From: Flavobacterium aquidurense
GTDB lineage: Bacteria > Bacteroidota > Bacteroidia > Flavobacteriales > Flavobacteriaceae
Length of the DNA stretch: 64,000 nt
Direction: 5' to 3'
Assembly (NCBI RefSeq): GCF_001404985.1
Contig: NZ_JRLF01000012.1
Coordinates: forward strand, 62,001 to 126,000
Under the pieces are notes generated by a model. That model had not been told where the DNA came from. It saw only the letters and a program-made list of their open reading frames with translations, and did not search any database. Position 1 is the first letter of the stretch. Each line of letters starts with the position of its first letter. Of the stretch, positions 18,491-26,584 are shown piece by piece. Position numbers and translations under genes: made by a program.

Positions 18491-19174
18491 ATGAATCCAT
18501 CTTCTCATAAACTGCCCGTTTCGTTTTCGATAGATAAACTGCAAAAAGATCTTGTAATATGCGAAAATGATTTATGGACACCACATTTTAATACGAATCG
18601 GTATCAGGGAAACTGGACGAGTATTTCTTTAAGGTCGCAATCTGGTTTGGAAAGTGATATTATGTCTTTTTCAAATAAAGAATACATTAATACAGTTTTG
18701 CTGGACCGATGCCATTATTTTAAAGAAATCATGGACTGGTTTCAATGCGAAAAAGAAGCTGTAAGATTACTCAGGTTAGATCCTCAAAGCGAAATCAAGG
18801 AGCATACAGATAATGATACGTCATATGAAGATGGTTTTTTTAGAATTCATGTACCTATAATAACAAATGCTGATGTGCTTTTTTATGTAGATAAAAAATT
18901 AGTTCCCATGAAAATGGGAGAGTGCTGGTATGCTAATTTTCAGCTTCCGCATAGCGTAGAAAACAGGAGCTATAAGCCACGTATTCATCTCACACTGGAT
19001 TGTATACGAAATGACTGGTCAGATAAGTTGTTTGTTTCTATGGGATTTGATATAAATAAACCGCCAAAAGAAAATCAATATTCAGACGAAATAAAACAAC
19101 AGATTATAGCTGAACTTTCCCGAAATCCATCAGAAGCTGCAGCCAAAATTATTGCAGACTTGCAGGCAAAATAA
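18491..19174 (+). CDS. Aspartyl/asparaginyl beta-hydroxylase-type 2-oxoglutarate dioxygenase
   Basis: 227 aa. RIHVPIITNADVLFYV and MGECWYANFQLPHSVENRS are diagnostic of the Asp/Asn beta-hydroxylase fold (PF05118). The iron ligands are likely His105, Asp107 (EHTDND) and His154, with Arg164 holding 2-oxoglutarate. The C-terminal 55 residues form a helical tail outside the usual domain. Family members hydroxylate aspartyl or asparaginyl residues or free amino acids such as proline. The gene starts 17 bp after the APS kinase and ends 8 bp before the sulfotransferase, so one operon is nearly certain. Confidence 0.85.
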   Translation: MNPSSHKLPVSFSIDKLQKDLVICENDLWTPHFNTNRYQGNWTSISLRSQSGLESDIMSFSNKEYINTVLLDRCHYFKEIMDWFQCEKEAVRLLRLDPQSEIKEHTDNDTSYEDGFFRIHVPIITNADVLFYVDKKLVPMKMGECWYANFQLPHSVENRSYKPRIHLTLDCIRNDWSDKLFVSMGFDINKPPKENQYSDEIKQQIIAELSRNPSEAAAKIIADLQAK

Positions 19175-19182
19175 AATTATAA

Positions 19183-20142
19183 ATGGAAAACATCAATCAC
19201 CCGCTTTTCAACTGGATTCCTGTGAACTTAATAGAAAAAGATAATGAGATTTATTTTGAATGGATTTATTTAGCCGATATAAAATATGCTGAACCATTTT
19301 TTGATGAAACTATCACAAAATGCAAGAGCCATGATTTTAATTCAAAACCATTTAAAGTAATAAGTACCGTAGATAATCTCATAGATTGGTCTAATGACTT
19401 GATTTCGGTTGAGCTAAAATCATTTGTTTTTCATGTGTCAAGATGCGGTTCTACAATGCTGAGCCAATCTTTAGCAACTTCTTTAGAAAACGTAATGATC
19501 TCTGAAGCGCCAATTATTGATCAGATAGTAAGAAGTACTCTTTTTAGAGCAGATGAAAAAAGTACGCTTTTAAAATCTGTCCTGAATCTATTAGGGCAAA
19601 AAAGATTTCCGGAGCAACGAAATTTAATCATAAAACTTGATGCGTGGCATATTTTTAACGCAGATTATTTAAGATCACTTTTTCCTGAAACGCCTTTTGC
19701 ATTGCTTTACAGAAATCCGACGGAGGTTTTGAAATCACATCAAAAAATGATGGGAATGCATATGGTTCCTAATGTATTGCCTTCGATTATTTTTGGGATT
19801 TCGGCTAAAGAAATCGATGAGGTTAGTTTTGAGCAATATGGCGCATTGGTGCTGGAAAAATATTTTCAGGGATTTCTTGATTTTTACCAAACAGATCAAA
19901 ATGTTGTAATGCTCAATTATAATGAAGGGATGAAAGGTGTCGTTGAGAAATTCACATCATTCATTAATGTCTGTTATTCTAATGAAGAACTCCATAAAAT
20001 GTTTGAGCGCTTAAAAAAACATTCTAAAAATGAAACGGCTGTTTTTTCAGGAGATCTTTATAAAGAAGAAGTTTTGCAAATCGATTTTTCGAGGCTTGAT
20101 ATTTTGCATGAAAAACTCAATAATAGCTTAGTTGAATATTGA
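19183..20142 (+). CDS. PAPS-dependent sulfotransferase
   Basis: 319 aa, soluble. The 5'-phosphosulfate loop is FHVSRCGSTMLSQ (83-95), and LLYRNPTEVLKSH supplies the 3'-phosphate contacts (about 182-195). The roughly 80 N-terminal residues (with NEIYFEWIYLADIKYAEPFF) form an extra domain ahead of the sulfotransferase fold. It should transfer sulfate from PAPS to a hydroxyl. The hydroxyl may be one created by the dioxygenase encoded immediately upstream. Acceptor unknown. It is the last gene of the three-gene operon. Confidence 0.85.
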   Translation: MENINHPLFNWIPVNLIEKDNEIYFEWIYLADIKYAEPFFDETITKCKSHDFNSKPFKVISTVDNLIDWSNDLISVELKSFVFHVSRCGSTMLSQSLATSLENVMISEAPIIDQIVRSTLFRADEKSTLLKSVLNLLGQKRFPEQRNLIIKLDAWHIFNADYLRSLFPETPFALLYRNPTEVLKSHQKMMGMHMVPNVLPSIIFGISAKEIDEVSFEQYGALVLEKYFQGFLDFYQTDQNVVMLNYNEGMKGVVEKFTSFINVCYSNEELHKMFERLKKHSKNETAVFSGDLYKEEVLQIDFSRLDILHEKLNNSLVEY

Positions 20143-20186
20143 CACTTGAAAATCGAGTTGAAATTTCTTTCTGTTTTAATTATGTG

Positions 20187-20194
20187 TATTTTTG
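20187..20194 (+). promoter_or_regulatory. TAnnTTTG box that fixes the methyltransferase start
   Basis: TATTTTTG lies 17 bp before the ATG at 20212 and inside the longer open frame that begins at 20146. It therefore argues for the short start. Confidence 0.5.
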
Positions 20195-20211
20195 TGGCAA
20201 ACACGAATAAA

Positions 20212-20874
20212 ATGATTGATTTAGATTACCTCGCTTTCCTTGAAAATATATTAACAGATAATCGCAAAGAAAAATTCTTAAAAGTTCTGAAAAAAAGAAC
20301 AAAACATTTTACAATTGTGGTCGAAGATGTTTTCCAGATGCATAATACAAGTGCTGTTATGCGTAGCTGCGAAGTTTTTGGAATTCAGGAACTCAATGTT
20401 ATCGAGCAGCGTTACGGAAAAAAAATCGATAAAGAAATTGCTATGGGCGCTCAAAAATGGGTTGATATCAATCAGTTTGATTCCGTTACCAATTGTATTG
20501 CTACTCTAAAAGATCAGGGCTATCAAATTATTGCTACAACACCTCATGAGAATGATTGTTTGCTGGAAGATTTTGATATTTCTAAACCAAGTGCTTTATT
20601 TTTTGGAACAGAAAGAGACGGATTATCAGAAGAAATACTGGAAAAAGCAGATGGATTTCTTAAAATTCCAATGGTTGGTTTTACAGAGAGTTTGAATATT
20701 TCGGTTTCAGCCGCTATCATCATTCAAAACCTAACCAACAGATTGCAAAATTCAGATATTGAATGGCATTTATCCGAAGAAGAAATTCTGGAAAAACGTT
20801 TGGCTTGGGCTAAAAATTCAATTAAGGATATTAAACGAATAGAAGCACGTTATTTCGAAGAAAACCCAAGATAA
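20212..20874 (+). CDS. TrmH/SpoU-family RNA 2'-O-methyltransferase
   Basis: 220 aa from the ATG at 20212. The frame is open from a TTG at 20146, but that would add a hydrophobic stretch not seen in the family and would cover the promoter box. The three SPOUT motifs are clear: NTSAVMRSCEVFGI, FFGTERDGLS and MVGFTESLNISVSAA, the last forming the SAM-binding knot. It most resembles TrmH, which methylates guanosine 18 in tRNA, but an rRNA target is not excluded. It is separate in function from the upstream sulfation trio. Confidence 0.9.
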   Translation: MIDLDYLAFLENILTDNRKEKFLKVLKKRTKHFTIVVEDVFQMHNTSAVMRSCEVFGIQELNVIEQRYGKKIDKEIAMGAQKWVDINQFDSVTNCIATLKDQGYQIIATTPHENDCLLEDFDISKPSALFFGTERDGLSEEILEKADGFLKIPMVGFTESLNISVSAAIIIQNLTNRLQNSDIEWHLSEEEILEKRLAWAKNSIKDIKRIEARYFEENPR

Positions 20875-20880
20875 AATTGT

Positions 20881-20944
20881 GTCAGGATGAGCGGAGTAGA
20901 AACCTCTTATTATTTAAAAAGAATTCCGACTCCGCTCATTTGAC
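20881..20944. repeat. Palindromic intergenic repeat, GTCAGGATGAGCGGAGT type
   Basis: TGAGCGGAGT (20888-20897) is complemented by ACTCCGCTCA (20929-20938), with outer GTCA/TGAC also pairing. It lies between convergent genes. Similar GTCAGG-TGAGCGGAGTCGA sequences are common between genes in Bacteroidota. Confidence 0.65.
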
Positions 20945-20975
20945 AAAAACACACTTTAAAGGACTTAAAGTTTAT

Positions 20976-21866
20976 TTATCTCCCGAAAGAATCATAATTG
21001 TCTTCGGCATATTTTTCAAAACGTTTTAATAAAACGACATTTTCTTTTTCTACGGATGTTAATTCACTATTCACATTATCAGAAACAGGAATATACCATT
21101 CGACATCATCAAAGAACTGGCGAACTGTTTTTGTTTTAAAAGTAAGTCCGTGTCTGGCAAAAATTGTGTTTCTAAGAATCTCCAAATCAATTTTCTTTAG
21201 ATTTTTTACGTCTGATTCTTTTAACTTTTGTGTTGACGAATTGATTTTAAAAATGCTTTCGGATGCTTCTCTATACACAGTTTCCATATATGTCGCAGTA
21301 TCTTTTATTTCCGGATCATCACTTTCCTCGGTTACTTCTTCTTCCTTTGGATTTACATAATCAACATACAATCCTTCTTCCGGAAGCATTACATTTGGGT
21401 CATATTTAAATTCTTTTTTAGTAAGTTCTAACTTCCTTTTAGTGACTTCTTTTTTAGTATTATTGGCAGTCCATGTTCCAACTAAAATACTGTCGTTTTT
21501 TATTTCAAAATCAAAAACGCCATCATTTTTATCATTACCAGGTTCTTTAAGTATAAAATGAATTGTATTACCATCAACATTCATTTGACCACTAAGTGCT
21601 CTGCTATTGCCGGCAACAACACTTTGTCCGGTAACTTCAGTTTCTGTAATTTTCTTAATGATGATATTTATTTTGTTAACGTGATTTTCTTTTTCAGGTC
21701 TCGTTGTGTCGCGTTCTAAAACAGTAAAATCACCTACATAGGAACCATACAAATCTGTTCTAATTTCTTTAGGCAGATTTTCAGCCTTGTCTTTTATAGT
21801 TTTTTTCTCTTTAGAATTACAGGAAAAAAGGAATATTGATAACAATAAACAAAAAAGTTTTTTCAT
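20976..21866 (-). CDS. YARHG-domain lipoprotein
   Basis: 296 aa. A lipoprotein signal ends in LFSCNS (Cys16). The middle contains a beta-rich region with an acidic linker (EEEVTEESDDPE). The C-terminal 75 residues hold the YARHG domain, here as LRNTIFARHGLTFKT, a small extracytoplasmic domain of unknown role. It shares a 4-bp overlap with the DUF2306 gene upstream, so the two are one operon driven from 22526-22533. Confidence 0.82.
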   Translation of the reverse strand: MKKLFCLLLSIFLFSCNSKEKKTIKDKAENLPKEIRTDLYGSYVGDFTVLERDTTRPEKENHVNKINIIIKKITETEVTGQSVVAGNSRALSGQMNVDGNTIHFILKEPGNDKNDGVFDFEIKNDSILVGTWTANNTKKEVTKRKLELTKKEFKYDPNVMLPEEGLYVDYVNPKEEEVTEESDDPEIKDTATYMETVYREASESIFKINSSTQKLKESDVKNLKKIDLEILRNTIFARHGLTFKTKTVRQFFDDVEWYIPVSDNVNSELTSVEKENVVLLKRFEKYAEDNYDSFGR

Positions 21867-22498
21867 TTTTTTAATTGGTTATAAAGGTAATATTCAACGA
21901 TTAATAAATTGGGAACCCAGCCCAGCCATGCAATTATCTGATAAACATCCATAGGTGCGGGATGAAACAAATATACAAGAATAACCTTCCAGAAACGCAG
22001 CGTTATTGCAGAAAAAGTTAAAGCAAAACTTCGGAACATATAAGCTTTATGTTTCGTGATATTTTTGTTTTTGATAGCCGTAAAGCCTTTGTAGGTAAAG
22101 CAAAACCATAAAATAGACAAACTCACAAAAGAGATTTTAGAGTAAAGTTCGCCATTTGCAAAAAGTCCAATAAACAAGCCCGAAGGCGCACTTAAAAAAA
22201 GAACCACAAAAACATAAAATTTCCCAATGTTTCTATGTGCTGCAGGAAATTTTTTTAGAAGAACTGAATTAAACTGAAAAAATCCTGCAAGCAAAACAAA
22301 AATCGCCGAAAAGACATGTCCATAAAATATGGGATAGTAAAAAGAGATTTTACTAATCTCCGTTTGTTTTATCTGAAGAAATGCGACATCACTTTTTAGC
22401 GGAATATATTGTGCCGTTATTTTAATCATTAAAATGAAAAAATAACTAAAGCAAATAATCCAGATAAGTTGTAGAGAAAGCCAAAGATTCTTTTTCAA
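21863..22498 (-). CDS. DUF2306 membrane protein
   Basis: 211 aa with about six membrane helices. HVFSAIFVLLAGFFQF and AAHRNIGKFYVF match DUF2306, whose conserved histidines recall haem- or quinone-binding membrane proteins, but no function is established. Another part, KNITKHKAYMFRSFALTFSA, is the second conserved His segment. It is the first gene of a two-gene operon with the YARHG lipoprotein. Confidence 0.82.
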   Translation of the reverse strand: MKKNLWLSLQLIWIICFSYFFILMIKITAQYIPLKSDVAFLQIKQTEISKISFYYPIFYGHVFSAIFVLLAGFFQFNSVLLKKFPAAHRNIGKFYVFVVLFLSAPSGLFIGLFANGELYSKISFVSLSILWFCFTYKGFTAIKNKNITKHKAYMFRSFALTFSAITLRFWKVILVYLFHPAPMDVYQIIAWLGWVPNLLIVEYYLYNQLKK

Positions 22499-22525
22499 TT
22501 TTTAAGTGAGCGGGTTTAGGTTGTT

Positions 22526-22533
22526 CAAATATA
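22526..22533 (-). promoter_or_regulatory. Promoter of the DUF2306-YARHG operon, nested in a terminator
   Basis: TATATTTG on the minus strand is preceded, after exactly 21 bp, by a TTG (22555-22557), which fits the Flavobacterium TTG-N17-23-TAnnTTTG promoter. The -33 part lies inside the terminator hairpin of the preceding gene. Confidence 0.65.
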
Positions 22534-22565
22534 AAAAATCCCCAATTACTTTTGCAATCAGGGAT
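22533..22565 (-). terminator. Intrinsic terminator of the Cys-rich barrel gene
   Basis: 22556-22565 pairs with 22538-22547 over 10 bp, with two G-U pairs. It is followed on the minus strand by a run of U (22537-22533), 40 bp after the stop at 22606. Confidence 0.7.
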
Positions 22566-22605
22566 CTTATAATATTTCGAAATTTTATTTGTAATTTATT
22601 TTCGA

Positions 22606-23565
22606 TTATAAAGTATAATTCAGGTTTACGCTCCATCTGTAATTCGCTTCCATGTTACCACTTGATAAGTTCTGATTGATAGGCAACATTGCATTAATAC
22701 CAACAGAAAATTTATCTTTTCCGGCTTCAATACCAAATTTACCAAATAAAATATCGCCTGCCGTATTAGGTAAATCTAAGCCATATTGTTTGTTGGTTTG
22801 ATAAAGTTCGCCTGCTAAACCAGCTTGCGGAACAATCTGTACTGATTTTAAATCAAACAAATAAAAGAATGTTCCCGCATAATTGAACTGATCGCCATAT
22901 TGATAATTTTTACTGTTTTCGGTTTTAAAAATGTAGTTTAGCGTTGTATTCAGACCTAAGTTTTTATGTTTAACCACATATTCAGAAACTACAGGGAAAT
23001 CCCAGCTTCCGGTTCCTAATTGAAAACTCTGGTTGACACTTCCCAGATTATTGGCTTCTGTAAATTTTCCCGTAGGAAGTTTTACACCACCGCCTAAATT
23101 TATTTTATGGGTAAAAAATGTACTGTCTTTCTTTGTTTCAAAAACAGTATACAAAGCCATTACAGTAATATCTCCCAATCCGGCAATATTTTCTGTTCCG
23201 GCTGTTAATTTCCTTTCATTAAAATGATACGGAACTAATGCCGAAATTTGTATTTTATCCGTAACCGGAATTCTTGCCCAAGCTTGAATGGTATTAAAAT
23301 TTTCATCAATCCAAGGCGAATTGGCAAAGATTCCATCACGGCTCGTATAACTTTGTTTTAGATATCTCAAGCCAACAAAATTATTGTTAAGCATAGAACC
23401 AAAACCCATACTTCCTCCACTTGCTGAACATCCGCAGGCATCGCAGTCAAAATCTTCCATCATTGCCAAACGTTGAAAAGTAAATGCCGAAATACTGTCT
23501 TTTACTGTAAAACTAAAGGCCGAAAATCCAGCCAAAAGAGCAAACATTACTATTATTTTTTTCAT
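22606..23565 (-). CDS. Outer-membrane beta-barrel with Cys-rich N terminus (copper cluster)
   Basis: 319 aa. After a signal peptide (to about residue 18) comes a soluble MEDFDCDACGCSASGGSMGF segment with Cys41, Cys44 and Cys46, which looks metal-binding. About 250 residues of alternating strands ending in SVNLNYTL form a barrel. I do not know a characterised homologue. Its position downstream of MbnP- and MbnH-like genes, plus the CxxCxC, suggests it handles copper at the outer membrane. A REP-like hairpin at 23579-23669 separates it from mbnH. Confidence 0.7.
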   Translation of the reverse strand: MKKIIVMFALLAGFSAFSFTVKDSISAFTFQRLAMMEDFDCDACGCSASGGSMGFGSMLNNNFVGLRYLKQSYTSRDGIFANSPWIDENFNTIQAWARIPVTDKIQISALVPYHFNERKLTAGTENIAGLGDITVMALYTVFETKKDSTFFTHKINLGGGVKLPTGKFTEANNLGSVNQSFQLGTGSWDFPVVSEYVVKHKNLGLNTTLNYIFKTENSKNYQYGDQFNYAGTFFYLFDLKSVQIVPQAGLAGELYQTNKQYGLDLPNTAGDILFGKFGIEAGKDKFSVGINAMLPINQNLSSGNMEANYRWSVNLNYTL

Positions 23566-23578
23566 TTTAATTTTTTTT

Positions 23579-23669
23579 AGGAGCTGATCCCGCTTTCGGC
23601 TATATCTTTTTTGAGGCGAAGAAAAATCGCCTCAAAAAAGGATACCGCCTCTATCGGGGCTAGGACTCC
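23579..23669 (+). repeat. REP-like element A
   Basis: Left end AGGAGCTGATCCCGCTTTC, right end CTATCGGGGCTAGGACTCC. The centre is a 13-bp perfect hairpin (23607-23619 with 23627-23639). An inverted second copy is at 24891-24972. It sits in the gap between the mbnH-like gene and the barrel gene. Confidence 0.8.
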
Positions 23670-23712
23670 AGTTTTCATTATAATTTTATTTTTTTTGCAC
23701 TCTTAATAACAC

Positions 23713-23745
23713 AATCTTGTCATTTCGACAGAGGAGAAATCACAC
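23713..23745. repeat. Degenerate TCATTTCGACAGAGGAGAAATC repeat
   Basis: A single copy of a sequence resembling the TGTCATTTCGAC-GGAGAAATC repeats scattered between Flavobacteriaceae genes, from general knowledge. Only this copy is seen in the window. Confidence 0.35.
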
Positions 23746-23814
23746 TCGTAAGTCAACAAAGGTTGGCGCTATGAGCAGCAAAAGTATCTTACACAATCTT
23801 TGACAATATATTTT

Positions 23815-24855
23815 TTAATATTCAGAAAAACGTTTATCTGTCAAATACTCATTATCTGTCAGCGTTTTCAGGAAAGCTATTATTTGTTTTTTATCAGTTT
23901 CAGAAAGTGAAATTCCTAATTTTCCATTCTGTTTTAAAATTGGGTCTAAAGTAGCCGAGTTTTCTATGCCACTAGCATAATGATCCAGAACACCTTCGAG
24001 GGTTCCAAATCTTCCGTCATGCATATAAGGACCTGAAACTTCAACATTTCGCAAACTTGGTACTTTAAATTTGTAATAATCACTTTCTAATTCCGTCAGT
24101 TTATAGCGACCAACATCATTTACAAAAGGATTTACGGCTAAACCATTATTTCTAAAAGAATTATCAGTTTGTAAATCGGTTGCATGACATGAAGAGCATT
24201 TTAATTTGAATAAGTCATATCCTGCCAATTCATCGGTTGTTAAAGTTCCGCCGGCTTCATTACGTCTGTATTTGTCAAACCTTGAATTTGATGAAGTAAC
24301 CATAACCATAAATTGCGAAAGAGCTTTTAGCATATTTTCGGTTGTAATTGCGCCATCGTCAAAAGCAAGACCAAATAGTTTTTGATATTCCTTATCTGCT
24401 TTCATCATTTTTAAAATGGCATTCAGATCTCCGTTCATTTCTATAATACTCGTTAACGGAATTATAGGCTGTAAGTCTAAATGGTCTGCAGCCCCGTCGT
24501 ACATAAATATAGACTGGTAAGCTAAATTTTGAATTGGCGGTGTGTTTCGTGTTCCCTGAGCATCATTTACACCATGACTTACAGTGTGTCCGTGATGCGT
24601 AAATGCATTTGCTTGAATGTGGCAAAAACCACAGGAAACCACTCCGTCAGACGCTAAACGTCCGTCGTAAAAGAGTTTTTTACCTAATTCAAATCCTTTT
24701 TCGGTTGGTGGATTCTGTGCAATATTGTATGCCAAGGCAGGAAAATTTGACGGAACAGTAAATTCTAAAGGAATGTTTACATATTCGTCGTCCTGATTAG
24801 AGCAGCTCCATAACAACGGAATCATCAACCATAGAAAATATTTTATTTTCAGCAT
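23815..24855 (-). CDS. MbnH-like di-haem cytochrome c peroxidase family lipoprotein
   Basis: 346 aa. The lipobox ends at Cys18. Two haem c motifs are present: CGFCH (75-79) and CSSCH (220-224). The conserved GPYMHDGRFGTL near residue 285 holds the axial ligand region of the bacterial peroxidase/MauG family. Because the next gene upstream encodes an MbnP-like protein, the best match is MbnH, which oxidises a tryptophan of MbnP to kynurenine, and not a true peroxidase. That assignment rests on context and would need phylogeny. Confidence 0.82.
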   Translation of the reverse strand: MLKIKYFLWLMIPLLWSCSNQDDEYVNIPLEFTVPSNFPALAYNIAQNPPTEKGFELGKKLFYDGRLASDGVVSCGFCHIQANAFTHHGHTVSHGVNDAQGTRNTPPIQNLAYQSIFMYDGAADHLDLQPIIPLTSIIEMNGDLNAILKMMKADKEYQKLFGLAFDDGAITTENMLKALSQFMVMVTSSNSRFDKYRRNEAGGTLTTDELAGYDLFKLKCSSCHATDLQTDNSFRNNGLAVNPFVNDVGRYKLTELESDYYKFKVPSLRNVEVSGPYMHDGRFGTLEGVLDHYASGIENSATLDPILKQNGKLGISLSETDKKQIIAFLKTLTDNEYLTDKRFSEY

Positions 24856-24890
24856 GATTTTTATGTTTTATTAGAAGCACAAAAGGTTCT

Positions 24891-24972
24891 GGAATAGCCC
24901 CGATAGAGAGCGGTATCCTTTTTTGAGGCGATTTTTCTTGGCCTCAAAAAAGATAAAGCCGAAAGCGGGACG
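24891..24972 (-). repeat. REP-like element B, inverted relative to A
   Basis: Read on the minus strand it matches element A over about 80 bp: CCCGCTTTCGGCTTTATC, then a hairpin (24919-24929 with 24941-24951) and CTATCGGGGCTA. It lies between the mbnP- and mbnH-like genes. Confidence 0.8.
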
Positions 24973-25015
24973 TTATTTCTTGTAAAAAGAAACTTTTGTG
25001 CTCCTGAAAATAAAA

Positions 25016-25819
25016 TTAGTCGTTATGTACGTGGTCTACCTTAAACATAGTCGAGATGTTCTGAGTAATCAACGGTAGGTTGGCCCCGCTCATAATCATA
25101 GCGCCCATTCCGCCCATATTGTTGTCAGAAAGTTTGATTTTGTTAGTTCCGTCAATTATCTTAGATAAATCGATTTTAATATGTACTGTAGGGGTAATTG
25201 TAGTACGCACCAATGCTTTTGTTGGTAAATCAAGTGTAACCTCTGTATAATTGTAATCGGTTCCGGTTTTACCGGTGTGAATCATAAAAGGAGTTGCAGT
25301 AGTAACAGTTGGTGATGTAAAAGTGCCTTCAAAAGCCAGGAATTTATAACCTGCAGCCCAAGACCACATCATTCCGGCTTTATCAGCCTGAGCAAGAAAA
25401 TCTCCCTGACCAGAAGCACCTAATTTCCATTGTTCTTCATCAACACCAATTCCGTATTTTACTTTTACGTAATCTCCTGCCGGGATATCTGTAAGTTTAA
25501 ATTCGTGACCGTCTGCAGATGCTTCATCAGCGATAAAATAACTCTTGCTTTTTGGGTATGTAAAAGTTGTTCCGTCAGCTTTTGTTAGCACTACATTGCT
25601 GATGATATATTTAACCAGACTAACTTTTAGGACTTCGTTGTTTGAAGTTGTATTTCCTTGTGTGTTTAAAATCAAGTCGTTTGCCCCAAAACCATTATCA
25701 TATTCTAAAGTCAGGCTTCCTGATCCTGATAAGTCGTTTTTGTTATCGTCGTTTGAACATGAATTTAATGCTATAGAGATTGCCACAAGAGCGAATGCTT
25801 TGTATAAAGTATTTTTCAT
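25016..25819 (-). CDS. MbnP-like copper-binding lipoprotein
   Basis: 267 aa from the ATG at 25819. The open frame extends to 25870 but the signal MKNTLYKAFALVAISIALNS followed by Cys21 fixes the start. The motif MMWSWAAGYKFLAFEG (150-165) matches the MbnP family (PF20243) signature region, where a tryptophan is converted to kynurenine to bind copper. Trp152, Trp154 and Trp131 are candidates, and His181, His213, His263 and His265 are possible ligands. An MbnH-like di-haem gene follows downstream. The promoter is probably near 25830-25930. Confidence 0.82.
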   Translation of the reverse strand: MKNTLYKAFALVAISIALNSCSNDDNKNDLSGSGSLTLEYDNGFGANDLILNTQGNTTSNNEVLKVSLVKYIISNVVLTKADGTTFTYPKSKSYFIADEASADGHEFKLTDIPAGDYVKVKYGIGVDEEQWKLGASGQGDFLAQADKAGMMWSWAAGYKFLAFEGTFTSPTVTTATPFMIHTGKTGTDYNYTEVTLDLPTKALVRTTITPTVHIKIDLSKIIDGTNKIKLSDNNMGGMGAMIMSGANLPLITQNISTMFKVDHVHND

Positions 25820-25934
25820 TTTATGAATTTTATATAATTGTAATTTTAAATTTATGATGTGCGTAAACACGTTTTCATTGTTTTAGAACAATAAAAAAGC
25901 ATCTCAATTAATAATCGAAATGGGATTTAAAAAA

Positions 25935-26312
25935 TTATATAAAATAGGAAGGAGGGCGAAAAGTAGCAATTGAAACCGAAATAGGTTTTGCATCTAAAAA
26001 AGCAAAAAGTTTTGTTTCAGATGTTATTGGCGCTACTAATTTGAATTCGTTTGTGATTGTATTTTGAATGTAAACTACTTCTGATTTTTCTTTCAGGTTG
26101 TTTTGCATTTTTTTCTCATTATCAGCATATTTCTTTAAACTTTTTTGAAGTTCACAACGACCGTTACACGTATTATAAACCATTTTACGTTGTACGCAAA
26201 TAGTTTTAGAAATTTCGTCCTGATTTAATTTGAAGGAGGTATAAACAACAAAGCTGCCAAAAGAGGGTACTAATAGCATACAGGAAAGTAATATTATAAA
26301 AAACTTCTTCAA
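25935..26312 (-). CDS. Small membrane-anchored CNGRC protein of the copper cluster
   Basis: About 125 aa. I start it at the TTG at 26312 (reading MKKFFIILLSCMLLVPSFGS), because the longer frame to 26339 would begin inside the promoter box. One N-terminal helix is followed by CVQRKMVYNTCNGRCELQKS, a three-cysteine segment typical of small Bacteroidota proteins that lie beside copper genes. The rest is lysine/glutamate rich and exported by prediction. Function unknown. It precedes the mbnP-like gene by 115 bp on the same strand. Confidence 0.6.
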   Translation of the reverse strand: MKKFFIILLSCMLLVPSFGSFVVYTSFKLNQDEISKTICVQRKMVYNTCNGRCELQKSLKKYADNEKKMQNNLKEKSEVVYIQNTITNEFKLVAPITSETKLFAFLDAKPISVSIATFRPPSYFI

Positions 26313-26336
26313 GAGTTTATTTTGTTGTTTCGAATG

Positions 26337-26344
26337 CAAAAGTA
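26337..26344 (-). promoter_or_regulatory. TAnnTTTG box of the copper-type cluster
   Basis: TACTTTTG on the minus strand, 24 bp before the chosen TTG start at 26312. It may drive the CNGRC gene and possibly mbnP-mbnH-barrel. Confidence 0.5.
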
Positions 26345-26394
26345 CTGTTTATTCGATTTAGAAAGAATTTATTTTTAAATTTTCCGAAAAAAAA

Positions 26395-26584
26395 GTTTAC
26401 AGTCTCAGTTATAGTATTCAGTCTCAGTCACAGTCACAGTTTACAGTATTCAGTCTCAGACTGTGAACTAAAAACTATTTTAAAAGACAAAACCCGACAG
26501 ATTTAAAAATCTGTCGGGTTTATATAATTTAGTATATCAGACTGAATAGTGAAACTGAATACTGTAAACTGAGACTGTAAACTA
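26395..26584. repeat. Word-palindrome repeat, CAGTCTCAGT type, with terminator
   Basis: The left arm (26395-26470) repeats ACAGTCTCAGT and CAGTATTCAGTCT words. The right arm (26538-26584) is their reverse complement. In the middle an AAACCCGACAGATTT hairpin (26490-26504 with 26507-26521) terminates secA. The right arm's last bases give the TAG stop of secA. Confidence 0.8.
26490..26521 (-). terminator. Intrinsic terminator of secA
   Basis: A 15-bp stem (26490-26504 with 26507-26521), GC-rich in the middle, about 60 bp after the secA stop. It is embedded in the palindromic repeat. Confidence 0.75.

Noticed and set aside
20146..20211. TTG-initiated N-terminal extension of the RNA methyltransferase
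   Set aside because: It would place a hydrophobic leader on a cytosolic enzyme and cover a good promoter box. The ATG at 20212 fits the family.
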